A DNA stretch of 64,000 nt from Vibrio sp. FE10 (GTDB lineage Bacteria; Pseudomonadota; Gammaproteobacteria; Enterobacterales; Vibrionaceae): contig NZ_AP028068.1 of NCBI RefSeq assembly GCF_030297155.1, forward strand, positions 992,001 through 1,056,000, read 5' to 3'. The position numbers and the translations under genes are program-made. Below, in pieces: positions 54,283 to 63,794 of the stretch. The notes under the pieces are model-generated. The model made no database searches, was not told the DNA's origin, and saw only the letters and a program-made list of their open reading frames with translations. Each line of letters starts with the position of its first letter. Position 1 is the stretch's first letter.

Positions 54283-54831
54283 TTATGCCTCAGTCAGGTT
54301 GCGGCTTTGCTTATTGCGTTTAGCGACTGATTTAAGGATCAGGAAACCCACAACAGCGATCAGAACGGTGTTACCCGCAGCGATAATAGACAGTTGAGTG
54401 AAGACTTTCGTGAACGGTTCTGCGTAAAGAATAGTATCTAAGAATACAGAACAGCCATATCCGACAACATTACCAATAAGGGCAAGTACAACGAACAACG
54501 CAAAGTCTTTCATTGGCAGTTCGCCTTGTTGAAGGCGGTTTTTGGTTACCATAGGGAACAGACCAATAACCATACCCACGATGCCTGAGCCTAACACCCA
54601 AGTTAACCATACGCCCCAACCTGCGAACAAGTCCGTTACCCAGTGGCCAATAAAGCCAACTAAGAAGCCAACAATCGGGCCAAACAGAACAGAAAACAGT
54701 GCTAGAACTGCCATTGCTGGCTTTAATGTCGTGTTAGCAAACACTGGGACACCAAACATAGGCAAACCACCAATGCCGTACAGTGCCGCGCCTATAGCGA
54801 TAACGACGACTGTTTTAGCTGAAAAGTTCAT
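54283..54831 (-). CDS. ECF transporter S component (UPF0397 family)
   Basis: 182 residues from ATG 54831, preceded by GAGG; the frame to 54966 crosses the promoter region and was rejected. Six hydrophobic segments and the conserved stretch [34 protein letters not shown] and [13 protein letters not shown] identify UPF0397. These are substrate-binding subunits of energy-coupling factor vitamin-type importers. The substrate of this family is unsettled. The 348-base leader (to 55179) has a possible -10 TATAAT at 54944-54949 on the minus strand and no riboswitch that I recognise. Confidence 0.88.
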   Translation of the reverse strand: MNFSAKTVVVIAIGAALYGIGGLPMFGVPVFANTTLKPAMAVLALFSVLFGPIVGFLVGFIGHWVTDLFAGWGVWLTWVLGSGIVGMVIGLFPMVTKNRLQQGELPMKDFALFVVLALIGNVVGYGCSVFLDTILYAEPFTKVFTQLSIIAAGNTVLIAVVGFLILKSVAKRNKQSRNLTEA

Positions 54832-55054
54832 AGATAACCTCGAATACTGAAAGATAAAGCATAATAAAGAACCAATATTCGCCACTATTAATATGTGTCT
54901 CAATGAGATCGTTTTTTGGGCAAATATAAAAAATAAGGCGCGCATTATATAGCAGAACCCTTCCATAAGGGAAGGTAAGTGTCTAGATGTCTAAAATTCC
55001 ATCTGAACGTGGGAATAACCCAAAGAATGCACGATTTTGTGGTTAATTGGTCAA

Positions 55055-55084
55055 CAAAAAAGCCAGAACGAGTCTGGCTTTTTC
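55055..55084 (-). terminator. Terminator after the HlyD-family gene
   Basis: On the minus strand AAAAAGCCAGA-CTCGT-TCTGGCTTTTTT, about 95 bases past the stop. Confidence 0.85.
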
Positions 55085-55179
55085 ATTCATATTAACAATA
55101 TGTTAGATCTACTTGAGGTCTAGTTACCGGCTATTTATGGTCTAGATACAAGCTATGTAGTGATCTAGGTATGGATAGC

Positions 55180-56310
55180 TTAGTGATCTAGGTATAAGTA
55201 ATTCTGCCAACTCTTCATACGAATAAGTACCTTACGCATGATAGACACGTGAGTGAAGCTGTCAGAATAAACGGCAACTTCAACTGCAGTACCCATAGGC
55301 AAATGGTAGTCAGACAGATCATCAGTGATGCTCAATTTAACAAACACACGACCACTGGTACGCAACGCATCAGTACCTAGAAGCGCGCCTCTAGCTTGGA
55401 ATTGGCTCTCACCAATAGCTGGAATTACTTCATCAATACGTCCTTTGAATATTTTCCCTGGTAATGCTCTAAACAAGAACTCAGCTTCGTAACCCGGTTG
55501 TAGGCGTTGTAAGGAGTTTTGTCTGAACGCTGCGGTATAGAACTGCTCCTCTGTGTGAACAAACGTCATCACAGGAGCTAAAGGAAGTGGAACTGCCATT
55601 ACACCTGGGCGTAATGCTAGTTGCGTAACGTATCCGTCAGTGGGAGCGCGAACCACGGTTTGTTCTAAGTCGAACTGAGCTTTACGTAATTCAGCTAATA
55701 AACTTAAAACAGCGGTATTTTCGCCACCGATTTCAGAATCCAAAGAAATTTTTGCTTGTTCTAGATTCGCGTCTGCAACTTTTACAGCGGCTTCTGATGC
55801 CTTGTAAGCTTGTCTGCGAGTATCTAATTGCTGTTCGGTAAAGGCGCCACTGTCATAACCGCGCTTGTAACGAGAGAACTCACGTTGGGCCTTATCTCTT
55901 TCTGCAATAGCTTTGATTTTTGCAGCCTCTGCTTCAGTGACTTCAGACTCCATTCCAAGGGCACCTTGGCTTGCTTCTTTTACTTTTGCCTCTAATCTTG
56001 CGACCTCTGCTTCAAATGGAATAGGGTCGATTTTGAAAAGAATATCCCCTTGCTTAAGAGGTTTGTTTGCCTCAACAGGAACTTCGATAACTTTACCTCT
56101 AACGCCTGAAACGACAGGTGTGGTTGAGTAAACTTGGTTACCGATCTGCGTGAAAGGGTGGTTGTAGTTCATCAGCAGAATGAGTGTGCCTACGATGATT
56201 ACACCACCAAGAACGGCTGTGGGTACTGTCCACTTATTTAGCGGGATATTGAACACCTTGAAAATGGTGATACAAAGCGCCGCGTAGGTCATTATCAGCA
56301 GTAAATCCAT
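55180..56310 (-). CDS. HlyD/EmrA-family membrane-fusion protein (YiaV-like)
   Basis: 376 residues. Two N-terminal hydrophobic segments (about 4-20 and 28-47) anchor a periplasmic adaptor: lipoyl-like halves (VRGKVIEVPVEANKPLKQGDILFKIDP and VVRAPTDGYVTQLALRPGVMA) around an alpha-helical hairpin rich in Ala, Glu and Lys (about 95-190), then a beta-barrel domain. Such proteins bridge inner-membrane exporters to the outer membrane, but no exporter gene is adjacent. It overlaps the DUF3302 gene by one base (TAATG), the arrangement of E. coli yiaW-yiaV. Confidence 0.85.
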   Translation of the reverse strand: MDLLLIMTYAALCITIFKVFNIPLNKWTVPTAVLGGVIIVGTLILLMNYNHPFTQIGNQVYSTTPVVSGVRGKVIEVPVEANKPLKQGDILFKIDPIPFEAEVARLEAKVKEASQGALGMESEVTEAEAAKIKAIAERDKAQREFSRYKRGYDSGAFTEQQLDTRRQAYKASEAAVKVADANLEQAKISLDSEIGGENTAVLSLLAELRKAQFDLEQTVVRAPTDGYVTQLALRPGVMAVPLPLAPVMTFVHTEEQFYTAAFRQNSLQRLQPGYEAEFLFRALPGKIFKGRIDEVIPAIGESQFQARGALLGTDALRTSGRVFVKLSITDDLSDYHLPMGTAVEVAVYSDSFTHVSIMRKVLIRMKSWQNYLYLDH

Positions 56311-56705
56311 TACTTAACCTCCTGATCTTGAGCGTTATTCTGCTCTTTAGCTTGATTCTCTTTCACTGAATCGGCTTGTTTGAGTTGCGCGATTTCTTCC
56401 TGAAGGGTGCTGACTTGATCAATTAAAATATCGACACGGTGATGGATGTCGTGTTGTTCTTCTTCAAGTTTGGCAAAACCCCAACCGCGATCTTTACGCC
56501 AGAGCGTGGCCCAAATCCAAAGAAATGGCCAAATAGTGTGTAAGGTGAATAGGCTAACCCAGCCTGAGACATGAATAGCATCTTGATGAGGGTGATTGCG
56601 TTCTTTCGCTATTTCATAGGGAATATCGTGAATAACGATGATGCCGTAAAAGATTACTAATGCTACGAAAATGAGTAGACCGAGAGCAAAATAGTCTAAA
56701 AACAT
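56310..56705 (-). CDS. DUF3302 inner-membrane protein (YiaW-like)
   Basis: 131 residues. A first membrane segment (about 6-25) and a second (about 47-68, SGWVSLFTLHTIWPFLWIWATLW) are separated by a conserved polar loop IPYEIAKERNHPHQDAIH; the C terminus is a coiled coil (HHRVDILIDQVSTLQEEIAQLK) with an acidic tail. Partner of the HlyD-family gene that follows with a one-base overlap. Function unknown. Confidence 0.85.
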   Translation of the reverse strand: MFLDYFALGLLIFVALVIFYGIIVIHDIPYEIAKERNHPHQDAIHVSGWVSLFTLHTIWPFLWIWATLWRKDRGWGFAKLEEEQHDIHHRVDILIDQVSTLQEEIAQLKQADSVKENQAKEQNNAQDQEVK

Positions 56706-56973
56706 AACAGGTCCTTGTAATGTTAGATATTAGTTATAAATATAGTACGCTATCATCCAAGTAATTGTTATAAAAATGATTTACCCAGTTACAAATAATG
56801 TGTTTTCGCTTCTAATGCGAACAAAATCATTGTTGAATCTTATAAAATCGTAACCACGTTTGGTGGGGAGTTTATGGCATTGGGTAAGGAAATCTAGTTG
56901 AAGCGATGAAGACATTGGTTCGATAAAGAGTATGGTTCTAAATTACGTGCATAACCACAAAGGATAAATTCGG

Positions 56974-57876
56974 ATGTATATAGGTGAATTGGCCGCTATT
57001 GGTGCTGCGATTGTGTGGGCGTGTGCGACATGGATTTATGGGCAGTTTGGGCATCGTTTTTCTGCGATGCAGCTGAATATTGTTAAAGGCGTAGTCGCTT
57101 CTGGAATGATGCTGCTTGTGATGCCTCTTATTCCGATGCCTGAGCTTGAACTGAGTGCTAACCACTTTTGGATATTGGCTATCTCTGGCGTGATAGGTAT
57201 CGCGATTGGAGACAGCGCTTATTTTGCGGCGTTGAGAAGAATAGGTGCCAACAAGACCCTGTTACTTGAATCTTTGGCTCCTCCGCTTTCAGGTGTGCTG
57301 GCGTTGATGTTCCTCGGTGCAGCCTTGACCTTACAAAGCTGGTTAGGTGTTGTAATCACCACGCTCGCAGTTACTTTTGTCGTGTTTCAACCGTCTAAAT
57401 CGGTGAGCGGAGAATCTAGTGACAAAGCGCAATGGAGCGGCATTGGATACGGGCTTGTGGCGAGTGTGTGCCAGGCTTCGGGTGTGGTTATTTCCCATTA
57501 TGCTCTAGTGGCAGGTGACATTCCGCCTTTGTTAGGTGCTTTGATTCGCCTGACGATTGGTGTGTTGGCTGTAATGCTCATTATCCCGTTTGTTGAGAAG
57601 AAGCCATATTCGTCAATAAAAAGAGATTTATGGGCGATGACTAAACTCGATAAGCTTTGGCTTCTAGGGGCAATCTTTGTTGGGACATTCCTCGCTTTAT
57701 GGCTTCAGCAAGTGGCGTTGAAAAATGCCAATCCTGCGATTGCACAGACACTGATAGCGACCAGTCCGGTCTTTATTTTGGTGATCTATGCGCTTAAAGG
57801 AGAAAAGGTGTCAAAGCAAAGTATCATCGGGACGCTTGTCGCTTTAGGTGGGATCTCTCTGTTTTTCTATCAATAG
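56974..57876 (+). CDS. DMT-superfamily transporter (EamA)
   Basis: 300 residues with ten hydrophobic segments in two EamA halves (about 1-135 and 148-298). Motifs include IGIAIGDSAYFAALRRIGANKTLLLESLAPPLSGVLALMFLG and, in the second half, ALWLQQVALKNANPAIAQTLIATSPVFILVIYALKGE. ATG 56974 follows AAAGGATAAA. Such carriers export metabolites or take up nucleotide sugars; no substrate can be inferred. Confidence 0.88.
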   Translation: MYIGELAAIGAAIVWACATWIYGQFGHRFSAMQLNIVKGVVASGMMLLVMPLIPMPELELSANHFWILAISGVIGIAIGDSAYFAALRRIGANKTLLLESLAPPLSGVLALMFLGAALTLQSWLGVVITTLAVTFVVFQPSKSVSGESSDKAQWSGIGYGLVASVCQASGVVISHYALVAGDIPPLLGALIRLTIGVLAVMLIIPFVEKKPYSSIKRDLWAMTKLDKLWLLGAIFVGTFLALWLQQVALKNANPAIAQTLIATSPVFILVIYALKGEKVSKQSIIGTLVALGGISLFFYQ

Positions 57877-57907
57877 CTCTGCCTGGATCTACGACTATTA
57901 ATGGTGA

Positions 57908-57935
57908 GTAAGCACAGAGCATGCTCTGCACTTAC
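57908..57935. terminator. Hairpin between convergent DMT and GGDEF genes
   Basis: GTAAG-CA-CAGAGCATGCTCTG-CA-CTTAC forms a long stem with one internal mismatch pair; T runs are weak, so terminator function is uncertain. Confidence 0.5.
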
Positions 57936-57950
57936 TCTAATCTTATTTAC

Positions 57951-59531
57951 CTACTCAGTGCACACCTGGTTACGGCCGTTGGCTTTGGCTCGGTATAGAG
58001 CTTTATCTGCTCGATAGAAGGTACGTTGAGTATTTTCTCCTTCGCGATGTAACGTGATACCAATGCTGACGGTTAAACCGCGTTCACCCAGTATCTCATG
58101 CCAGCCAAATTGAAAGATGCGTTCGCGGTAATTTTCCGAATGCATTTCTGCCTTAGCAAGGTTGGTGTTCTCAAGGATGACTAAGAATTCCTCTCCACCA
58201 AACCGGACACAAGATGCGCCTCTAAATTTGAAGTAGGCACTGAGTTCTTGAGATACGCTTACAATCGCTTTGTCGCCCACTAAGTGGCTGAGTTCGTCAT
58301 TGATTGACTTAAAGTGGTCAATATCAACCACCATTAACGCGAAAGGCGTTTCGTGCAGCAACATGTCTTTCAGTTTTACATCTAACCATCGACGGTTATG
58401 CAAACCTGTCAGCGGATCGGTAAAGACGTCTTGTTGCAGTTGAGCAACGGCATTTTTGTGCTGCTCAGTGGTTTCTTTGAGTTCTCTATTCTCTTGTTCA
58501 GATAAGATCAGCTTGAGTTTAAGCTCGAAACGAGACAGGCGGCGCAATTGACTTGCACCAAGCTCACTGATTGGAATCTGCTTCATTAAGTCCGTTTCTA
58601 TGCGGTAGCCTTTCTTCTCATAGCTCAGGGCCTCTTGGAAGTGGCCTTGATTCATACACACATCACTCAATGAGTCGTAGAAACGTTTTGCAAGCACGGG
58701 AGACGAATAGTCTTTCACTCGTTTGTCTGTACTCGATAAGATCATACTTGCGTATTCTTGCTTATTGATTGCACTTAAGCAGCGTGCGAGCTCTAAGCGA
58801 GTCATGGTGGTTAACCAGCTTGCTTGTGTGTTCTTTGCTGAATATTGAACTTTAGACAGGCAGCGTAATGCTTCATGGTACTTTTTCTTAGCACGAAGCA
58901 CCTTGGCTTGATAAAGCGCTATCTGTGCGGTCAACAACTTGTCGCTGACGAGAATGCTCAGCTCTTCACATTCGTTGAGCAAATCCGTCGCCGCCGTAAT
59001 ACGATTGAGTAGCAGAAGGCTCGCCACCATATGCAGCTTGAATTTAAGACGAAGTGAACGACTGCTGATTGCGTGATCGATGCTATTGATCTTTTGATAG
59101 TAGCGTAGCGCTCGGCTGTGATCACCATAGGCATCACACAGGTTGCCCATTCCCAAAATAGCCATTACGTACTCATCAATGTAGCCATGTTCAACAGCGA
59201 TTGATGATGAGCTGACGAATTCATTCAGGGCTGAGGTGTAGTCACCAATTTCGACGAGACGATCACTTAAACTGGTTTTCACCGTAAGGATGTCTTCGAT
59301 GTCGGTAGGTAAGTGGAGCAGGTCGAGTGCCAATCTGAGTTCATCAATACTGGCTTGGTTTTGTTGCAACTCAGCACGGTATTCCGAGCTGATGATATAG
59401 CAGTGGGCTTGTTCTGTTTTGGTTGTCGAAACGTGCTGGCGAATGTGATCCCAGAATATGATCGCTTCTTCGCCCGATACCGATGACGGATCTAAACCTG
59501 CGTCAGTGATCTTACTTAATAGCGTTTCCAT
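57951..59531 (-). CDS. Diguanylate cyclase with N-terminal TPR domain
   Basis: 526 residues from ATG 59531, which overlaps the stop of the upstream gene (TGATG). Residues about 60-345 are TPR-like helical repeats, followed by a coiled coil (about 345-375) and a GGDEF domain (about 375-526) with the intact active site GGEEF in RFGGEEFLVILE and the metal Asp in VVDIDHFKSIND. The usual RxxD inhibitory site before it reads RGAS, so product feedback inhibition is probably absent. No membrane segment. Synthesises cyclic di-GMP; the TPR region probably senses or binds a protein, perhaps the coupled neighbour. Confidence 0.92.
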   Translation of the reverse strand: METLLSKITDAGLDPSSVSGEEAIIFWDHIRQHVSTTKTEQAHCYIISSEYRAELQQNQASIDELRLALDLLHLPTDIEDILTVKTSLSDRLVEIGDYTSALNEFVSSSSIAVEHGYIDEYVMAILGMGNLCDAYGDHSRALRYYQKINSIDHAISSRSLRLKFKLHMVASLLLLNRITAATDLLNECEELSILVSDKLLTAQIALYQAKVLRAKKKYHEALRCLSKVQYSAKNTQASWLTTMTRLELARCLSAINKQEYASMILSSTDKRVKDYSSPVLAKRFYDSLSDVCMNQGHFQEALSYEKKGYRIETDLMKQIPISELGASQLRRLSRFELKLKLILSEQENRELKETTEQHKNAVAQLQQDVFTDPLTGLHNRRWLDVKLKDMLLHETPFALMVVDIDHFKSINDELSHLVGDKAIVSVSQELSAYFKFRGASCVRFGGEEFLVILENTNLAKAEMHSENYRERIFQFGWHEILGERGLTVSIGITLHREGENTQRTFYRADKALYRAKANGRNQVCTE

Positions 59532-61000
59532 CAATCTCTTACCTCGGCATCATCTTCTTCTAGTTGTTCAAGAGTGAACGGGAACGTCAAAATGTCATTG
59601 AGGCTGACGGTAGGTTTTGAACCTTTTAATCCTTTTCGATGCCAAGGGAACATATCAAGCATGGTGGTTAGAGTTTTGAAGGTTTGCTCTGCTGCCTCAT
59701 CTTTCTCGGAAAGCATCAGTGCGACACGTTCGGAGCTCAGCCTTGAAATGAAATCGTTTTGATTACATAGGGTATGAGCGATTTCGGTACAGACATCTAA
59801 GTAGTCGGGGTCTACGTGTTGAAACATGATGATGCTGTGATTCGAACGTTTGAGTTCTGTTTTGAAGAGAACCAATTGCTCCCACCAAAACGTCTCAGAG
59901 ACAACAAAAGAAAAGTGCTTTTCTGGATCGTATTCATGTTGACCACGAATGCGGTTTATAAGCTTTCGTGCTCTCTGTTCAAGTTGGCGTTTTGAACTTC
60001 GCGCTTTATCTAGGCCAACACGTGTCGTTTGTTCGCGAAGCATACCGATAGAATATTGACGGTATTTCTTGAAGGCGATTAATGCAGCTTTAAAATCTTG
60101 GTTTTCTTCTGCAACCAAAGATTGTTGATAGCAGATCTGGCTCAGTAATTCACCATTGTCGAACTCGTTTGCAGATTGTTCAGCAAGCTTGAGCAACTCA
60201 GCGGCGTGTTCAGGTCTTTTTCTCAGAAGTTCTAATCGAGCTCGACTGATGTAAGAGTGCGCCTTCATCCAAATTAGGTTGTGCTCGACTGCAAGCGTAT
60301 GCGCTTTGGCTGTTGCTCGTTCTGCATCGTCTAAGCGTTCTAAGCCAAGCAAAGCAAGGCCTCTAAAGTCCCAGACTTCGGCATGCCAGGTGTTATCTTT
60401 ATGTTCTTTAAGTGCTTCTTCCGCCCCATCCAGTACCGATAACATCTCAACGTAATTGTTGAGCAGGTAATAATCCCAAGCGAGCAGTATTCTTGCTTTG
60501 CCTTCTAACCAGCCAATTCGGCTAATGTTCGCCACTTTTACGGCGAGCTGGTGGGTAGAGCGGGCTAGCTTGTATTCGTGAGTCATTCGCCAAATATTGC
60601 CGAGGCCAATCAAGCATTCAATTTGTATCTCAACTTCGTCAACCAGTGCTGATTGCTCTAAGGCATTGATCCAAAACTGTTGAGCTGAATAATATTTGGC
60701 TTGTCCCCAGAACTGGAGCGCATGTAGGTGAAGGATTTCAGGGAGGAAAAGGTCGGTGTCTAAGCGGTTCTGTCGTTTGTAGGCTTCTTTGATGTGCTTT
60801 AAACCTGTCTGGTAATCCATCAGGTTCCAGCTACATCTTGCCATCAGCATCAGTGACTGAATCGCGCCCTCTTCAAACAGAACTTGCTCTGATCTGACGA
60901 GGCACTGTTGTGCAATCTCAAGGATCACCAACGGTTCAGAGTCGACACGAGTTTTGAGTTGTTCTAGTTCTGTTTCAAGAAGGTACTGATTTTTGTCCAA
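59531..61000 (-). CDS. TPR protein with degenerate GGDEF-like C-terminal domain
   Basis: 489 residues, cytoplasmic. Residues about 10-330 are TPR-like repeats resembling those of the downstream cyclase. The C-terminal region (about 355-470) follows the GGDEF fold pattern: SIIMFQHVDPDYLDVCTEIAHTL in place of the metal-binding segment and FISRLSSERVALML in place of RxGGDEFxxxL, so the signature reads SSERV (422-426) and catalysis is not expected. Its stop overlaps the cyclase start, so both are made together. The GGDEF relationship is my alignment by eye; a regulatory partner role is inference. Confidence 0.7.
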   Translation of the reverse strand: MDKNQYLLETELEQLKTRVDSEPLVILEIAQQCLVRSEQVLFEEGAIQSLMLMARCSWNLMDYQTGLKHIKEAYKRQNRLDTDLFLPEILHLHALQFWGQAKYYSAQQFWINALEQSALVDEVEIQIECLIGLGNIWRMTHEYKLARSTHQLAVKVANISRIGWLEGKARILLAWDYYLLNNYVEMLSVLDGAEEALKEHKDNTWHAEVWDFRGLALLGLERLDDAERATAKAHTLAVEHNLIWMKAHSYISRARLELLRKRPEHAAELLKLAEQSANEFDNGELLSQICYQQSLVAEENQDFKAALIAFKKYRQYSIGMLREQTTRVGLDKARSSKRQLEQRARKLINRIRGQHEYDPEKHFSFVVSETFWWEQLVLFKTELKRSNHSIIMFQHVDPDYLDVCTEIAHTLCNQNDFISRLSSERVALMLSEKDEAAEQTFKTLTTMLDMFPWHRKGLKGSKPTVSLNDILTFPFTLEQLEEDDAEVRD

Positions 61001-61186
61001 GGCTTAGATCCATAATTATCGAACATATTGATAACACAATCATTATAAGAGTGTGATTTAGGATAAGCACTAATTATCTTTCGTAGAGCATGTAAGGAAC
61101 ATGTATCTTTTCCATTTATGGGTGTTACCTCATGTTGTTGCTTTAAAATCAATGAGTTCCCAAATAAATGTCTAGTTTATAGTTAT

Positions 61187-62656
61187 CTATGAAAGTAGTT
61201 GCTTTAGGGTTAATGGCTGCTCAGTTACGTCTAAACGTTGTGCCGCAGTTAGCCCTTGCTTATCTTGGTAGCACAGATTGTGCCAAGCTCTGAATATGTC
61301 GAGTAATGGAAGAATGCCACCTGGACGAAGTTTACGTCTAGGTTCATTAATGAAGCTATCAAACAGAACTTGGAAGCGTTGTTGATAGAACTTAGTTTGT
61401 TGAATAGATGCGGTGTTAAACCACTGTTTTGGCTCTGGATTGTTACCTGTTAGGTAGCAAATGCCTTTCTGGTTATCACCTTGATTGGCAATAGCCCAAC
61501 GATCGCGCCACCAACTCATGTGCACAATGTCGATCTTTTCAAAACTTTGATCGTCTTGCCAGCCTGGATCTTCCTCTACATACATAAGGTCAATATTTTG
61601 ACTCTGTATGCGCGGCAAGCAAACGCTTAGGGCGGCAGATCTTAGTAATGGGTCTTGTGGCATATAAATGGCGACATGCTTACTCTCGTCACACATATCC
61701 AACACATGTAAGAAGTGTGCATAAGAGGTGTAAGGCGGTCGAATGAGTGCCCCTTTAGAAGGATAGCTAAACGTAGTGAGGTTACCCATAGGGTCCTCAA
61801 CGTTGCCTCTCGCGAGGATCACTTGATACTGCTGCTCAATACGCTCTTTCAACTTCTCAGAAGGCTGAGGAAGTTCGAGGTTTGCCTCTGATGAGTGGTC
61901 TTTTGAGACAAAGCGTGCCACATCGTCGTAGGGGTTGTGGTCAACATTTCCCGAAGGCTCTTCATTTTGAGAGTAATTGACATGCTGGCAAAGGATATAG
62001 CCAGAATGCGCCTCGCCCGTTGCGATCCAGACCACACCGTTATTACTTTGTGGTTGTAAGCGCTGATAATGGGAAGCGAATTGATAGTCTTTGGCATGAT
62101 TAACCCATCGAGCATCGATCATCGCTAATTTACGACGACAACGGCTGGCGATATGGTCAACATGATCATAGAAAGTCTTTGGGTTGATCTCTAATTTTCT
62201 ACAGATTTCACGTACAGAATAGCCCATGAACAATAAGCCCATGAGGTTCTCTTGAAACTGAAGTTTTTTATTGGATCCAGACCACTTATCAACGAAGGTT
62301 GATTGGCAGTCTTTGCATCGATAACGCTGCCTGTCACCACTGTAACCGAAGGCATGATAAAGATGTTTGTGGGTATGAACCGATAGGCCAAAGTTATCGC
62401 AATCATCATTGCGGCAAGCAGGAAGGCCATCGCTGTGAAGTTGTCTCAGGCGATGAAGTTCGCTTAACACTTCACGATTGTTAAGTAAGGGGGGGAAAGC
62501 TCCACATTCACGACAAACCATCGCTGGACGCTTAGGGTTAGCGTGTTGCAAAACATACCGTTTTGCATCGCTCAAGCCAAAGTTGTCACACGCCAATGTT
62601 TTACAAAAGTTGAGTTGCAAACCATCCGCATCTTTTGGCAGCTTGTCGTTAGACAC
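61187..62656 (-). CDS. Transposase-like protein with duplicated Zn ribbons and HTH (domesticated?)
   Basis: 489 residues from GTG 62656, which has GAGGGGGAG upstream; a TTG start at 62734 would add 26 residues with no ribosome site. Two zinc-ribbon units each begin C-x4-CDNFGLS (in FCKTLACDNFGLS and ACRNDDCDNFGLS) and end in CRECG or CKDCQSTF. A helix-turn-helix follows (LMGLLFMGYSVREICRKLEINPKTFYDHV). The C-terminal half contains VVWIATGEAHSGYIL, like the first strand of an RNase H-type transposase core, but without the catalytic Asp. No inverted repeats flank the gene. It resembles IS1/IS1595-like DNA-binding heads; function unknown. It follows deoD closely. Confidence 0.65.
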   Translation of the reverse strand: MSNDKLPKDADGLQLNFCKTLACDNFGLSDAKRYVLQHANPKRPAMVCRECGAFPPLLNNREVLSELHRLRQLHSDGLPACRNDDCDNFGLSVHTHKHLYHAFGYSGDRQRYRCKDCQSTFVDKWSGSNKKLQFQENLMGLLFMGYSVREICRKLEINPKTFYDHVDHIASRCRRKLAMIDARWVNHAKDYQFASHYQRLQPQSNNGVVWIATGEAHSGYILCQHVNYSQNEEPSGNVDHNPYDDVARFVSKDHSSEANLELPQPSEKLKERIEQQYQVILARGNVEDPMGNLTTFSYPSKGALIRPPYTSYAHFLHVLDMCDESKHVAIYMPQDPLLRSAALSVCLPRIQSQNIDLMYVEEDPGWQDDQSFEKIDIVHMSWWRDRWAIANQGDNQKGICYLTGNNPEPKQWFNTASIQQTKFYQQRFQVLFDSFINEPRRKLRPGGILPLLDIFRAWHNLCYQDKQGLTAAQRLDVTEQPLTLKQLLS

Positions 62657-62738
62657 GATCTCCCCCTCGGGATTATTTGAGCAGCCAAATGAGCTTGGCT
62701 GCGGGGTAACGCTTTTCAATGTATCTTTTATCAAATCG

Positions 62739-63449
62739 TTAGATGTTGATTGCAGTCTCTAGAGCAACTTTCATCATGTCGTTGAAAGATTTTTGACGCT
62801 CTTCTGAGCTTAGTTTCTCACCACGGATGATGTGGTCAGATACTGTTAGGATAGTTAGCGCTTTAGCACCAAGATCCGCAGCAACACCGTAGATACCAGC
62901 TGCTTCCATATCAACACCAAGGATGCCTAGCTTTTCCATTTTTTCGAAAAGGTCAGCTTCTGGAGTGTAGAAAAGGTCTGCAGAGAATACGTTACCAACT
63001 TTAACTGGCACTTCTTGAGCACGAGCTTGGCTTACTGCTTCTTCTAGAAGACCGAAATCAGCGATAGCAGCGAAGTCATGGTTGTTGAAACGAATACGGT
63101 TTACTTTTGAGTCAGTAGAAGCACCCATACCGATAACAACGTCCATTAGTTTAACGTCGTCACGTACTGCACCACAGCTACCTACACGAATAACGTTTTT
63201 CACGCCGAATTCAGCGATAAGCTCGTGTACGTAGATGCAGCATGATGGGATACCCATACCGTGGCCCATTACAGAAACTTTCTTACCTTTGTAAGTGCCT
63301 GTGTAACCAAACATGTTGCGAACGTCACAAACTTGCTTCACGTCATCAAGGAATGTTTCTGCAATGTATTTTGCGCGAAGCGGGTCGCCCGGCATAAGTA
63401 CTGTTTCTGCGAAATCACCAGCTTGAGCATTAATATGAGGTGTAGCCAT
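62739..63449 (-). CDS. deoD: Purine nucleoside phosphorylase DeoD
   Basis: 236 residues, the normal length for the hexameric bacterial enzyme. Motifs: [27 protein letters not shown] (phosphate loop), [31 protein letters not shown], the substrate-binding [12 protein letters not shown] and catalytic Asp in TVSDHI. It cleaves purine (deoxy)nucleosides to base and (deoxy)ribose-1-phosphate. A strong GGAGAACGACC ribosome site precedes ATG 63449. A CRP-like site lies 117 bases upstream. Confidence 0.96.
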   Translation of the reverse strand: MATPHINAQAGDFAETVLMPGDPLRAKYIAETFLDDVKQVCDVRNMFGYTGTYKGKKVSVMGHGMGIPSCCIYVHELIAEFGVKNVIRVGSCGAVRDDVKLMDVVIGMGASTDSKVNRIRFNNHDFAAIADFGLLEEAVSQARAQEVPVKVGNVFSADLFYTPEADLFEKMEKLGILGVDMEAAGIYGVAADLGAKALTILTVSDHIIRGEKLSSEERQKSFNDMMKVALETAINI

Positions 63450-63565
63450 GGTCGTTCTCCAAAGTTTAAACGGTAATTATAGGAACAGGATTTAATCAAT
63501 TACCGATTCTGTTGAATTGAATTCGTTTTGTTGAGGCAATATTAGCGAGTTAAAACGAGGCTCCA

Positions 63566-63581
63566 TGAGACTTTAGTCACA
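63566..63581. promoter_or_regulatory. CRP-like site upstream of deoD
   Basis: On the minus strand TGTGA-CTAAAG-TCTCA matches the CRP consensus at 9 of 10 positions. deo genes are CRP/CytR controlled in related bacteria. The 345-base divergent gap 63450-63794 shows no gene. Confidence 0.55.
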
Positions 63582-63794
63582 AAATAGATCCAACATTATA
63601 GTTTTATTAATATTGATAACCAAATGTGTTGAAAACTTAAAGGCAATCGATTTTGTATGGGTAATTTGCAAGCTATCTACAGGTAAATCTAAAAATATAA
63701 ACCTATTGCATATTTGTTTAGAGACAACAATACATTGTAGAGACGTTTGATCAGCGATAATCTAAACTTTGATAAAAGATAAACCAAGGAATTG

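Noticed and set aside
54832..55179. Riboswitch upstream of the ECF operon
   Set aside because: ECF vitamin importers often have one, but I found no thi-box, cobalamin, FMN, preQ1 or SAM core in this stretch.
61187..62734. A live insertion sequence at the deoD-adjacent gene
   Set aside because: No inverted repeats or target duplication were found around it, and the expected first catalytic Asp is not visible.
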